64,000 nucleotides of DNA from Aquabacterium sp. A3 (GTDB taxonomy: Bacteria; Pseudomonadota; Gammaproteobacteria; Burkholderiales; Burkholderiaceae_C), in the NCBI RefSeq assembly GCF_038069945.1, contig NZ_JBBPEV010000003.1:186001-250000 (forward strand), in the 5' to 3' direction. Each line of letters starts with the position of its first letter. Position 1 is the first letter of the stretch. This document shows, one piece after another, positions 11,885-20,044 of this stretch. Below the pieces are notes generated by a model that was given only the letters and a program-made list of their open reading frames with translations, was not told where the DNA came from and searched no databases. The translations under genes and the position numbers were made by a program.

Positions 11885-11921
11885 TCACCCGATCAGCCCG
11901 TGGGGCATCGCCCCGTGAGGC

Positions 11922-11927
11922 CATAAT
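11922..11927 (+). promoter_or_regulatory. -10-like hexamer immediately upstream of ybgC
   Basis: CATAAT is separated by six bases from the ybgC ATG, with no ribosome-binding site between. If functional it would yield a leaderless transcript heading the tolQRA operon. Confidence 0.35.
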
Positions 11928-11933
11928 CGCTCC

Positions 11934-12425
11934 ATGAGCGTTGTTCGTGACCCGCAGAGTTTGTCGTCCCGTCTGGCTCGGGCGCAATTCCGCTTGAGCG
12001 TGCGGGTGTACTGGGAAGACACCGATGCCGGTGGCATCGTGTTCTACGCCAACTACCTGAAGTTCATGGAGCGTGCCCGAAGCGACTGGTTGCGCAGCCT
12101 GGGCCTGGGGCAGGAGCGCTTGCGCACCCAGGGCCACGGGGTGTTCGTGGTCAGTGAAACCCATGTGCGTTACCTGCGCTCGGCCCGTCTGGACGACGAG
12201 CTGGTGGTCACGGCCTCCTTGCGCGAGCGCGGGCGCGCCTCGCTGGTGTTTGATCAACTGGTGATGTGTGGCGAGCACGTGTTGTGCGAGGGTGACATCC
12301 GGGTGGGTTGGGTGCAGCCAGACGCACAAGGCCAATTACGCCCCGCGCGCATGCCGTCCACGATCGCGCAAGCCCTGCCGGCCCCATGGACCGAGTCCGT
12401 CCCCGGTGAAACCCACGGACATTGA
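11934..12425 (+). CDS. ybgC: Tol-Pal-associated acyl-CoA thioesterase YbgC
   Basis: A 163-residue hot-dog-fold thioesterase. The family signature with the catalytic Asp is YWEDTDAGGIVFYANYLKFMERAR, of which VYWEDTDAGGIVFYANY starts near residue 23. YbgC hydrolyses acyl-CoA or acyl-ACP thioesters and heads Tol operons in many proteobacteria, where it has been linked to phospholipid metabolism. It is followed after 26 bases by tolQ in the same direction. The N-terminal extension of about 20 residues before the fold is slightly longer than usual. Confidence 0.92.
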   Translation: MSVVRDPQSLSSRLARAQFRLSVRVYWEDTDAGGIVFYANYLKFMERARSDWLRSLGLGQERLRTQGHGVFVVSETHVRYLRSARLDDELVVTASLRERGRASLVFDQLVMCGEHVLCEGDIRVGWVQPDAQGQLRPARMPSTIAQALPAPWTESVPGETHGH

Positions 12426-12451
12426 GAGACCGAGACACAAGGTAAAGATTC

Positions 12452-13162
12452 ATGAATCAAGACATGTCGATCCTCTCGCTGGTGCTGCAGGCCAGCCTGG
12501 TCGTGCAACTGGTGATGGCCTTGCTGCTGGGGGTGTCCCTGGTCAGCTGGAGCGTGATCTTTGGCAAGGTGATGGGCCTGCGACGGGTGCGGCAGGACAA
12601 TGCCGAGTTCGACCGAGAGTTCTGGGCGGGCAGAACCCTGCAGGAGCTCTTTCAGGATGCGTCGCGCGGTGAGGGCCCCCCGTCACCCCAAGAGCGGATC
12701 TTCGCTGCGGGCATGCGTGAGTTCATGAAGCTGCGCGACAAGCGTGTCACCGACGTGAACGCTTTGCTGGATGGCGCCCGCCGTGCCATGCGCGCCAGCT
12801 ACCAACGAGAGATGGATGCCATTGAGGCACGCCTGGATTTTCTGGGTTCGGTGGGCTCGGTGTCGCCCTATGTGGGCCTGTTCGGCACGGTCTGGGGCAT
12901 CATGCACGCCTTCACCGGGCTGTCCAATCTGCAGCAGGTCACGCTGGCCACCGTGGCCCCCGGCATCGCAGAGGCCCTCGTGGCCACCGCCATCGGCCTG
13001 TTCGCGGCCATCCCGGCGGTGCTGGCCTACAACCGGTTCGTGCGCGACATCGACCGCATCGCCATCCAGATGGAGTCCTTCATGGAAGAGTTCTCCAACA
13101 TCCTGGCACGCAACATCCCGCCGGCAGCGGCCGAGCCTCCGCGCGCGGGCATGGGGCGCTGA
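12452..13162 (+). CDS. tolQ: Tol-Pal system inner-membrane protein TolQ
   Basis: TolQ with TolR forms a proton-driven motor in the inner membrane that energises TolA during cell-envelope constriction. The 236-residue protein has three predicted membrane helices: about residues 12-35, 130-152 (LGSVGSVSPYVGLFGTVWGI) and 165-190 (APGIAEALVATAIGLFAAIP). The conserved GTVWGIMHAF and Thr-rich pore segment are intact. AAGG lies before the ATG. tolR starts one base after its stop. Confidence 0.95.
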   Translation: MNQDMSILSLVLQASLVVQLVMALLLGVSLVSWSVIFGKVMGLRRVRQDNAEFDREFWAGRTLQELFQDASRGEGPPSPQERIFAAGMREFMKLRDKRVTDVNALLDGARRAMRASYQREMDAIEARLDFLGSVGSVSPYVGLFGTVWGIMHAFTGLSNLQQVTLATVAPGIAEALVATAIGLFAAIPAVLAYNRFVRDIDRIAIQMESFMEEFSNILARNIPPAAAEPPRAGMGR

Positions 13163-13163
13163 G

Positions 13164-13601
13164 ATGGCGGGGATGTCGTCCGGCCGCCGTGCGCGGCGGC
13201 TCAAAAACGAGATCAACATGGTGCCGTTCATCGACGTCATGCTGGTCTTGCTCATCATCTTCATGGTGTCGGCACCATTGCTGCCCACCGGGGTGGTCGA
13301 CCTGCCCAGCGTGGGCCAGGCTCGGCAGACCCCGCAGCAGGTCATCGAGTTGGTGGTCGAGAGCGAAGGGGCCGTGCGCATCCGCGTGAACCAGCGCGAT
13401 GTCGAGACCACCACCATGGAGAACATGGTGGCGCAGGTTCAGGCCTTGCAGGCCCAAAGCCCGGGAGGCGCCGAAGGTTCTCCCGTCATCATCAGTGCCC
13501 GCAAAGACCTGCGTTACGACACCGTCATGCAGGTGATGGACCGGCTGAACCGCGCTGGTGTGCCCCGGGTGGGGCTGTCGGTGCGGCCCACGGGGGGCTG
13601 A
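13164..13601 (+). CDS. tolR: Tol-Pal system protein TolR
   Basis: TolR is the ExbD-like partner of TolQ. The 145-residue protein has a single N-terminal membrane helix containing the essential proton-path aspartate (NMVPFIDVMLVLLIIFMV, Asp near residue 24), then a periplasmic domain (VIISARKDLRYDTVMQVM) that dimerises. The start ATG at 13164 follows the tolQ stop by one base, so the two are translationally coupled. Confidence 0.95.
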   Translation: MAGMSSGRRARRLKNEINMVPFIDVMLVLLIIFMVSAPLLPTGVVDLPSVGQARQTPQQVIELVVESEGAVRIRVNQRDVETTTMENMVAQVQALQAQSPGGAEGSPVIISARKDLRYDTVMQVMDRLNRAGVPRVGLSVRPTGG

Positions 13602-13604
13602 GCC

Positions 13605-14495
13605 ATGTCGGCGGCAGGGCTGTCTGCGCGTTTTGAGGGCCCTGGCGGCCGTCCGCAAGCCCCCGACCAGTGGGGGCTGGGCGCGGCGATGGCCCTGGGT
13701 GCCCACCTCTTGCTGGTCGCTGCGCTGGCACTGAGCCTGAACTGGAAGGTCAACGTGCCGCACGTGGCCGAAGCAGAGCTCTGGGCCGAGGTGCCTCGCG
13801 CGGCAGCGCCGCCCGCGCCAGTGCCTGCGGCCCCACCCCCGGTCGAGCCGACGCGGCCCGTGCCACCACCGCCCGCACCGGTCGCAGAGGTGCCGCCGCC
13901 TCGACCCGAGGCCGACATCGCCGTGGCGCCGACACCCGAGCGGCCACGCCGTGCCCCGCCCAAGGAGGTGTTTGACACCAGCCCGCCGAAGCGGGCTGAG
14001 CCGGCCAGGGAGCGCCCACCCAAGGCTCCACCCAAGACGCCACCCAAAGAATCCCCTAAGGTTCAGCCCAAAGCCCCGGCCGCCCCGACGGCCAAGGCGG
14101 CCGACAAGCCGGCGCCACAACTGACGGCGGCGGAGCGCGAGGCCCAGCGCCAGGCCAACCTCATGCGCATGATGTCGGAGCTCGGCACCCTGGGCACCTC
14201 AGGGCAAGAGGCCCAGTCGGCGGGCCCCACCAGCAACTATGCGGGGCGCATCAAGGCCAGGATCAAACCCAACATCGTCTTCACCGAGTGGGTGCAGGGC
14301 AACCCGCTCGCGGTGGTGGAATTGCGCTGTTCGCCAGACGGCCGCATCGTGGCCAGCCGTTTGGTCACGCCCTCCGGCGTGCCGTCCTGGGATGCCGCCG
14401 TGCTGCGTGCTGTCGAGCGCACCGAGGTGCTGCCCGCCAATGAGCAGGGCCGCGTGCCACCGGTGATCGTCATCGAGTTCCGGCCGCGCGACTGA
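13605..14495 (+). CDS. tolA: Cell-envelope integrity protein TolA (short, proline-rich form)
   Basis: TolA links the TolQR motor to TolB-Pal at the outer membrane. The 296-residue protein has one N-terminal membrane helix (LGAHLLLVAALALSLNWKV, about residues 25-45), a central segment rich in Pro, Ala and Lys (PPAPVPAAPPPVEP; PPKAPPKTPPKESPK) and a C-terminal TolA/TonB-like domain (AGRIKARIKPNIVF to PPVIVIEFRPRD). The central region is proline-rich and TonB-like rather than the long Ala/Lys coiled helix of enteric TolA. It follows tolR by three bases and is last in this part of the Tol genes. Confidence 0.9.
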   Translation: MSAAGLSARFEGPGGRPQAPDQWGLGAAMALGAHLLLVAALALSLNWKVNVPHVAEAELWAEVPRAAAPPAPVPAAPPPVEPTRPVPPPPAPVAEVPPPRPEADIAVAPTPERPRRAPPKEVFDTSPPKRAEPARERPPKAPPKTPPKESPKVQPKAPAAPTAKAADKPAPQLTAAEREAQRQANLMRMMSELGTLGTSGQEAQSAGPTSNYAGRIKARIKPNIVFTEWVQGNPLAVVELRCSPDGRIVASRLVTPSGVPSWDAAVLRAVERTEVLPANEQGRVPPVIVIEFRPRD

Positions 14496-14507
14496 CGTGC
14501 GGCGCGC

Positions 14508-15128
14508 TCAGGCCAGCGCCTCGCGGGCGCAGCGGGCTTCATCCAGCAGCACCGACAGCGGCGGGATGTCGCGCTCCCAGGCCAGACGCACGGCGGGGGC
14601 GTGGCCTGAGGCATGCAGGGTGGCCAGGGCCTCCCAGAGTGCCGGCGGCACCCGATGATCGGTGAGCGCCGAGTCGGCAGACCAACGCTGGAAGCCGCCG
14701 ATTTCCAGCAGACCCAGGCCCTCGACGGGCAAGGCCTGAATGCGTGCGACCAGGTCATCCACGGCCGGCAGCCAGGCCCCGTGGGCCGCCAGCAGGCTCG
14801 CCAGTGCCTGTGGCAGGTGAATGCTGCGCCGCCGTTGCGGCGTGTTCAGCCAATGCGCCACCAGCGACTCCTGGCCACGAACATCGCCGGCCTCGGGCAA
14901 GGTGGTGCAGCGCGCCCACAGATCGCCGGTGCACCACTGGGCGCCACGGAGCGGGCCCGATGGTGACACCAGGGCCAGTGCCTCGGGGTCGGGCGTGCCA
15001 TGGGCCCAAAACACCCCCTGCAGGCCGCTGCGGGCCCACCCTGCGGTGCCGAGTTGTCTCCATGCGGGCACGTGCTGGAGATGAAGGTCTACCAGCAAGG
15101 GCACGGGGGCAGGGGTGTCAATGCGCAC
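14508..15128 (-). CDS. Hypothetical protein
   Basis: A 206-residue open frame with normal codon character, convergent with tolA (12-base gap). It starts with GTG; no Shine-Dalgarno sequence is visible, so the start is uncertain. The sequence is soluble-looking, Trp- and Leu-rich (AWRQLGTAGWARSGLQGVFWAH), with no signal peptide, membrane helix or recognised motif; the segment GLGLLEIGGFQRWSAD is the most distinctive. I do not recognise a family. Its 5' end faces the large ATPase gene, with a 129-base divergent spacer, so the two might be co-regulated. Confidence 0.6.
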   Translation of the reverse strand: MRIDTPAPVPLLVDLHLQHVPAWRQLGTAGWARSGLQGVFWAHGTPDPEALALVSPSGPLRGAQWCTGDLWARCTTLPEAGDVRGQESLVAHWLNTPQRRRSIHLPQALASLLAAHGAWLPAVDDLVARIQALPVEGLGLLEIGGFQRWSADSALTDHRVPPALWEALATLHASGHAPAVRLAWERDIPPLSVLLDEARCAREALA

Positions 15129-15257
15129 AAGCTTGCAAGAGAGTCTGGCCCCCGATTCTGGCGTTTTTCATCTCCCGCTGCGAGGTAATTTTTCATAGCA
15201 TGATCGCAAGGCGCAGAGGCGGCCTGTTGCGCCGCCCTGCCTGCCGTAAGGACACCC

Positions 15258-17813
15258 ATGGCCGACACCTCTTCTGTTGACGCCCGCAACGGCGGGTCTT
15301 CGTTGCCCCCGGAATCCGGCAGTTTTGTCTGGCCTGTGCCACCCCATTCCAGTTATCCGCTGGACCAGGCCCGGCACCACCACGAGCCCTGCGACATCGT
15401 GGGCCTCAATGGCAGGCTCATGCACGGTCGGCTCAACTTCTTTGTGCCCGAGCAACAACTGGCACACATCCAGGTGCCACCCGCGCGCACGACCATGCCC
15501 CTGCGCTTCGGGCACTTTCAGTCGCTGTTGCTGACGCGGGCCATCGTGCCGCGCGATGCCTTGCTCAGCGGTCCTGCCCCCCTGGACGCGCTGGCCGAGC
15601 GCCCCCACATGGGCTACCGCGTTGTCACACGGCATGGCGACATCCTGGTGGGCGACACCATCGGGCATGTGAACCTGGATTTTGGTTTGTTCCTGTTTCC
15701 GCCGGTCGACGAGCACGGCGCGGTCAGGCGCCTCTTCATCCCGCGCGAGGTGATCGATCGCATCGAGTTTGTTCCGCTGGGTGCTCAGCCAGCGCCTGTG
15801 GCCGATGAGCTGACCCTGGCTCCCGGGCCCCTCGACGAGCGCCCCGAGCAGGCACATGCCGATGTGGCGCCCCCGGCGCCTGCGGACGTGCCCGGGGCAG
15901 CCCAGCGCCAGGCCCTGGAGGCCATCTTGGGCCACATGGTGCAGACGCCCTCCGAGCTGATGTCGGCCATCGAAGCCCAAAGCCGCATGCCCATGGTGCG
16001 CATTGGCGAGGCGCTGATCACCATGGGCCTGATCACCGAGGACCAACTGCATGAGGCCTTGAGTCAGCAGCAGGGCGATCGCAGCGTGCCGCTCGGTGAG
16101 TTGCTGGTGCGTTTGGGGCTGATCACCCGTCAGGATTTGCTGCTGGCCCTGGCCCGCAAGATGGGGTATCCGGTGGTCGATCTGGCGCGATACCCGATCG
16201 ATCCTGATGCGCTGCACAAGGTGCCCTTCAACGTGGCGGTGCGCCTGTCGGTGGTGCCGCTGTACCTGAAGGACAACGTGCTGGTGGTGGCCGTGGAAGA
16301 CCCCAGCAAGCGCCTGGTGCTGTCCGAGCTGGAGTTCGTCACCCAGTGCAAGGTCAAACCCGTGCTGGGCCAAAGCCTGCAGCTGGAGCTCGCCTTGCGC
16401 GATGCTTATGGCCGGTTGGGGGCCGATGTCTCGGCCCTGGCCTACATCGATGCCCCCATGGTGTCGGTGGATTTTGACGCGCTCGATTCTGGCAAGCTCG
16501 TCGAGAGCCTGGAGCGCGAGGGCCTGGAGGGCACAGGCTCCGAGGATGAAAAAGCCATCGAGCAGAGCGACAACTCCCTGGTGCGCCTGATCAACACCAT
16601 GATCATCGAGGCGTATTCGCAAGGGGTGTCCGACATCCACGTCGAAAGCCACCCAGGCCGCGAGAAGGTCAAGATCCGCTTTCGCAAAGACGGCTTGCTG
16701 GTGCCGTACCTGGAGCTGCCGCACAACTACCGCAGCGCCATGATCGCGCGCATCAAGATCATGTGTGATCTGGACATCTCGGAGCGCCGCAAGCCACAGG
16801 ATGGCAAGATCAACTTCGTGCGCTTCGTGCCCCAGTACCGCATCGAATTGCGGGTGGCCACCATCCCCACCAACAACGGCCTGGAGGATGTGGTGATGCG
16901 CATCCTGAGTTCGGCGCGCCCGATGCCGCTGGACAAGCTGGGCCTGAGCCCCGCCAACCTCGGCCAGTTCAAGGAAGCCCTCGAGCGCCCCTATGGCCTG
17001 ATCTTGTGCGTGGGGCCCACCGGGTCGGGCAAGACAACCACCTTGCATTCGGCGCTCAGCTACATCAACGTGCCCGAGCGCAAGATCTGGACGGCCGAAG
17101 ACCCGGTTGAAATCACGCAGCCGGGCCTGCGCCAGGTGCAGGTCAACCCCAAGATCGACTGGACCTTTGCCAAGGCGCTGCGGGCCTTCCTGCGCGCCGA
17201 CCCCGATGTGATCATGATCGGTGAAATGCGCGACGAGGAGACCGCCTCGATGGGCATCGAGGCCTCACTGACGGGCCACCTGGTGCTGACCACCCTGCAC
17301 ACCAACAGCGCCCCGGAAACCGTCACCCGCTTGCTGGACATGGGCATGGATCCGTTCAGCTTCGCCGACGCCCTGCTGGGGGTGATGGCCCAGCGTCTGG
17401 TGCGGCGCTTGTGCGTGGCGTGCCGTGTCGAGCACGAGGCCACCCCGGAGACCATTGAAGACCTGCTGCAAGAGTACCTGCAGGCCTTTCCCGACGGCAG
17501 CCACATGCCCCCCAGAGACCAGATCCTGAAGGACTGGATGGGGCGCCATGGCCACGAGGGGGTGCTCAGGCATTACAGCAACACGGGCTGCGAGCAGTGC
17601 AACCACACGGGCTTCAAGGGGCGCCTGGCCATCCATGAACTCATGTTGATCAGCCGCGACATGCGACGCCTCATCCAGACGGGCTCTCGGGCCGAAGAAC
17701 TGCAGCGTCGCGCCATGGGCGAGGGCATGCGCACCTTGCGACAGGACGGCATCGAAAAGGTGCTGGCCGGCCTCACGAGCATCGAAGAGGTGCGCGCTAC
17801 CAGCAACACCTGA
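15258..17813 (+). CDS. GspE/PulE/PilB-family secretion or pilus assembly ATPase with long N-terminal extension
   Basis: The 851-residue protein is a type II secretion/type IV pilus assembly ATPase homologue. The C-terminal motor has Walker A GPTGSGKTTTLH (about residue 586), an Asp box, Walker B DVIMIGEMRDEE and a His box TGHLVLTTLHTN. A four-cysteine zinc site is split (CVACR and CEQCNHTG). A MshEN-type N-domain occupies about residues 225-380 (IGEALITMGLITEDQL; LGELLVRLGLITRQDL). The first 200 residues are extra, with two short beta-rich repeats, near 40-100 (CDIVGLNGRLMHGRLNFFVP) and 120-175 (YRVVTRHGDILVGDTIGHV). No other secretin or pilus genes are nearby, so substrate and partner are unknown. 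AAGGA precedes the ATG. Confidence 0.85.
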   Translation: MADTSSVDARNGGSSLPPESGSFVWPVPPHSSYPLDQARHHHEPCDIVGLNGRLMHGRLNFFVPEQQLAHIQVPPARTTMPLRFGHFQSLLLTRAIVPRDALLSGPAPLDALAERPHMGYRVVTRHGDILVGDTIGHVNLDFGLFLFPPVDEHGAVRRLFIPREVIDRIEFVPLGAQPAPVADELTLAPGPLDERPEQAHADVAPPAPADVPGAAQRQALEAILGHMVQTPSELMSAIEAQSRMPMVRIGEALITMGLITEDQLHEALSQQQGDRSVPLGELLVRLGLITRQDLLLALARKMGYPVVDLARYPIDPDALHKVPFNVAVRLSVVPLYLKDNVLVVAVEDPSKRLVLSELEFVTQCKVKPVLGQSLQLELALRDAYGRLGADVSALAYIDAPMVSVDFDALDSGKLVESLEREGLEGTGSEDEKAIEQSDNSLVRLINTMIIEAYSQGVSDIHVESHPGREKVKIRFRKDGLLVPYLELPHNYRSAMIARIKIMCDLDISERRKPQDGKINFVRFVPQYRIELRVATIPTNNGLEDVVMRILSSARPMPLDKLGLSPANLGQFKEALERPYGLILCVGPTGSGKTTTLHSALSYINVPERKIWTAEDPVEITQPGLRQVQVNPKIDWTFAKALRAFLRADPDVIMIGEMRDEETASMGIEASLTGHLVLTTLHTNSAPETVTRLLDMGMDPFSFADALLGVMAQRLVRRLCVACRVEHEATPETIEDLLQEYLQAFPDGSHMPPRDQILKDWMGRHGHEGVLRHYSNTGCEQCNHTGFKGRLAIHELMLISRDMRRLIQTGSRAEELQRRAMGEGMRTLRQDGIEKVLAGLTSIEEVRATSNT

Positions 17814-18070
17814 GTCAGGTGGAGTGCAGACCTCACGAATTTCGGGTCTGTTGTGGATGTGCTGCACGCAAACGCCAAAAAAGGTGCAAGATAGTCACGA
17901 CGGAATCGCCAAAGTGGCGGGCGAAAGCAGGTCTAGTCTGCCGATGCCACTGTGACGATTTCCTCGATCTTTGGTGTCAAGGCGATGCAGCAGCGGTCGC
18001 GCCGGTTCACCAGGCAGATCCGGCCTTCCAAAGCGGCATCCATGTTCCAGGCGATGGTTCGGAGGTCGGT
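17814..18070 (+). other. Intergenic region before prkA
   Basis: This 257-base spacer separates the ATPase gene from the prkA operon. A short inverted repeat CAGACC/GGTCTG (17827-17850) could end the upstream transcript, although no T-run follows. The region should contain the prkA promoter, but I cannot identify a convincing -35/-10 pair. A long frame through it looks non-coding. Confidence 0.4.
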
Positions 18071-19993
18071 ATGGACGTGATCAGCAACTTCGCAGCTCGG
18101 TACGAGCGCACGCGCGAAGAAGAGTACACCCTCGAGGAATACCTCGAGATCTGCAAACGCGACAAGACGGCCTTTGCCACAGCGGCCGAGCGCATGCTGC
18201 AGGCCATCGGTGAGCCGCAGATGATCGACACGCGCAATGACCCGCGCCTGTCGCGCATCTTCACCAACAAGATCATCAAGGTCTACCCGGCCTTCGAAGA
18301 GTTCTTCGGCATGGAAGACGCCATCGAACAGGTGGTGAGCTACTTCCGGCATGCCGCCCAAGGTCTGGAAGAAAAGAAACAGATCCTGTACCTGCTGGGC
18401 CCCGTGGGCGGCGGCAAGTCGTCGATCGCCGAGCGACTGAAGTCGCTGGCCGAGAAGGTGCCGTTTTACGCCATCAAGGGTTCGCCCGTGAATGAGTCCC
18501 CACTCGGACTCTTCGACCCGGTGGAAGATGGCCCTATCCTCGAGAAGGAATACGGCATCCCCCGCCGCTACCTGCAGCGCATCCTGAGCCCCTGGGCTGT
18601 CAAGCGCCTCGAAGAATTCGGCGGCGACATCCGTCAGTTCAAGGTGGTCAAGCGCTACCCCAGCATCCTCAAGCAGGTGGGCATCGCCAAGACCGAACCC
18701 GGTGACGAGAACAACCAGGACATCTCCAGCCTGGTGGGTAAGGTCGACATCCGCAAACTCGAAACCTACGCCCAGGACGACCCGGACGCCTACAGCTACT
18801 CGGGTGGCCTGTGCCTGGCCAACCAGGGCCTGCTTGAGTTTGTGGAAATGTTCAAGGCACCGATCAAGGTGCTGCACCCGCTGCTGACCGCCACGCAAGA
18901 GGGCAACTTCAAGGGCACGGAAGGCTTCGGCGCCATCCCGTTTGACGGCGTGGTGCTGGCGCACAGCAACGAAAGCGAGTGGAAGGCCTTCCGCAACAAC
19001 AAGAACAACGAAGCCTTCCTGGACCGGATCTACATCGTGAAGGTGCCGTATTGCCTGCGCGTGAGCGAAGAGATCAAGATCTACGAGAAGCTCGTGCGGG
19101 GTTCTTCATTGGCCAAGGCACCGTGTGCGCCGGGCACGCTCAAGATGATGAGCCAGTTCGCGGTGCTCACCCGCCTGAAGGAGCCTGAAAACAGCAGCAT
19201 CTTCAGCAAGATGCAGGTGTACGACGGCGAAAGCCTCAAGGACACCGACCCCAAGGCCAAGTCCATCCAGGAGTACCGCGATTACGCCGGTGTGGACGAG
19301 GGCATGAGCGGCATTTCCACGCGCTTCGCGTTCAAGATCATCTCGAAGGTCTTCAACTTCGATCCGGCCGAGGTGGCGGCCAACCCCGTGCACCTGATGT
19401 ACGTGCTGGAGCAGCAGATCGAGCGCGAGCAGTTCCCGGCCGAGACCGAGCAGAAGTACATCGCCTACATCAAGGAGATGCTGGCACCGCGCTATGCCGA
19501 GTTCATCGGCAAGGAGATCCAGACGGCCTACCTGGAAAGTTATTCCGAATACGGCCAGAACATCTTCGACCGCTACGTGACCTACGCCGACTACTGGATT
19601 CAGGACCAGGAATACCGCGACACCGACACCGGCGAGATCTTTGACCGCCAGTCGCTGAACGCCGAGCTGGAGAAGATCGAAAAGCCGGCCGGCATCGCCA
19701 ACCCGAAGGATTTCCGCAACGAGATCGTGAACTTCGTGCTGCGGGCCCGTGCCAACAATGGCGGCAAGAACCCGCTGTGGACCAGTTACGAGAAGCTGCG
19801 CACCGTGATCGAGAAGAAGATGTTCAGCAACACCGAAGAGTTGTTGCCGGTCATCAGCTTCAACGCCAAGGCCAGCGCCGACGAGGCCAAGAAGCACGAG
19901 GACTTTGTCAACCGCATGGTCGACAAGGGCTACACCCCCAAGCAGGTGCGATTGCTGTGCGAGTGGTACCTGCGGGTGCGTAAATCGTCCTGA
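18071..19993 (+). CDS. prkA: PrkA-family serine protein kinase
   Basis: PrkA (YeaG in E. coli) is a cytoplasmic AAA+-like protein with serine-kinase or protease activity reported in different bacteria, associated with starvation and stationary phase. At 640 residues it has the normal size. The P-loop is LLGPVGGGKSSIAERL near residue 110; the C-terminal PrkA domain follows (YSEYGQNIFDRYVTYADYW). The ATG at 18071 is preceded by GGAGG at 18061-18065 and matches the family start (MDVISNFAARYERTR). It leads a three-gene set with yeaH and spoVR, an arrangement conserved in many proteobacteria. Confidence 0.95.
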   Translation: MDVISNFAARYERTREEEYTLEEYLEICKRDKTAFATAAERMLQAIGEPQMIDTRNDPRLSRIFTNKIIKVYPAFEEFFGMEDAIEQVVSYFRHAAQGLEEKKQILYLLGPVGGGKSSIAERLKSLAEKVPFYAIKGSPVNESPLGLFDPVEDGPILEKEYGIPRRYLQRILSPWAVKRLEEFGGDIRQFKVVKRYPSILKQVGIAKTEPGDENNQDISSLVGKVDIRKLETYAQDDPDAYSYSGGLCLANQGLLEFVEMFKAPIKVLHPLLTATQEGNFKGTEGFGAIPFDGVVLAHSNESEWKAFRNNKNNEAFLDRIYIVKVPYCLRVSEEIKIYEKLVRGSSLAKAPCAPGTLKMMSQFAVLTRLKEPENSSIFSKMQVYDGESLKDTDPKAKSIQEYRDYAGVDEGMSGISTRFAFKIISKVFNFDPAEVAANPVHLMYVLEQQIEREQFPAETEQKYIAYIKEMLAPRYAEFIGKEIQTAYLESYSEYGQNIFDRYVTYADYWIQDQEYRDTDTGEIFDRQSLNAELEKIEKPAGIANPKDFRNEIVNFVLRARANNGGKNPLWTSYEKLRTVIEKKMFSNTEELLPVISFNAKASADEAKKHEDFVNRMVDKGYTPKQVRLLCEWYLRVRKSS

Positions 19994-20044
19994 CCTGGCG
20001 AGGCGGCTTCAGCGACCCTCAGGCAGTGCAGAAACGGACAAGCG

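Noticed and set aside
17819..18070. N-terminal extension of the prkA frame
   Set aside because: The extension is Cys/Arg-rich without family similarity, and a GGAGG sequence marks the ATG at 18071.
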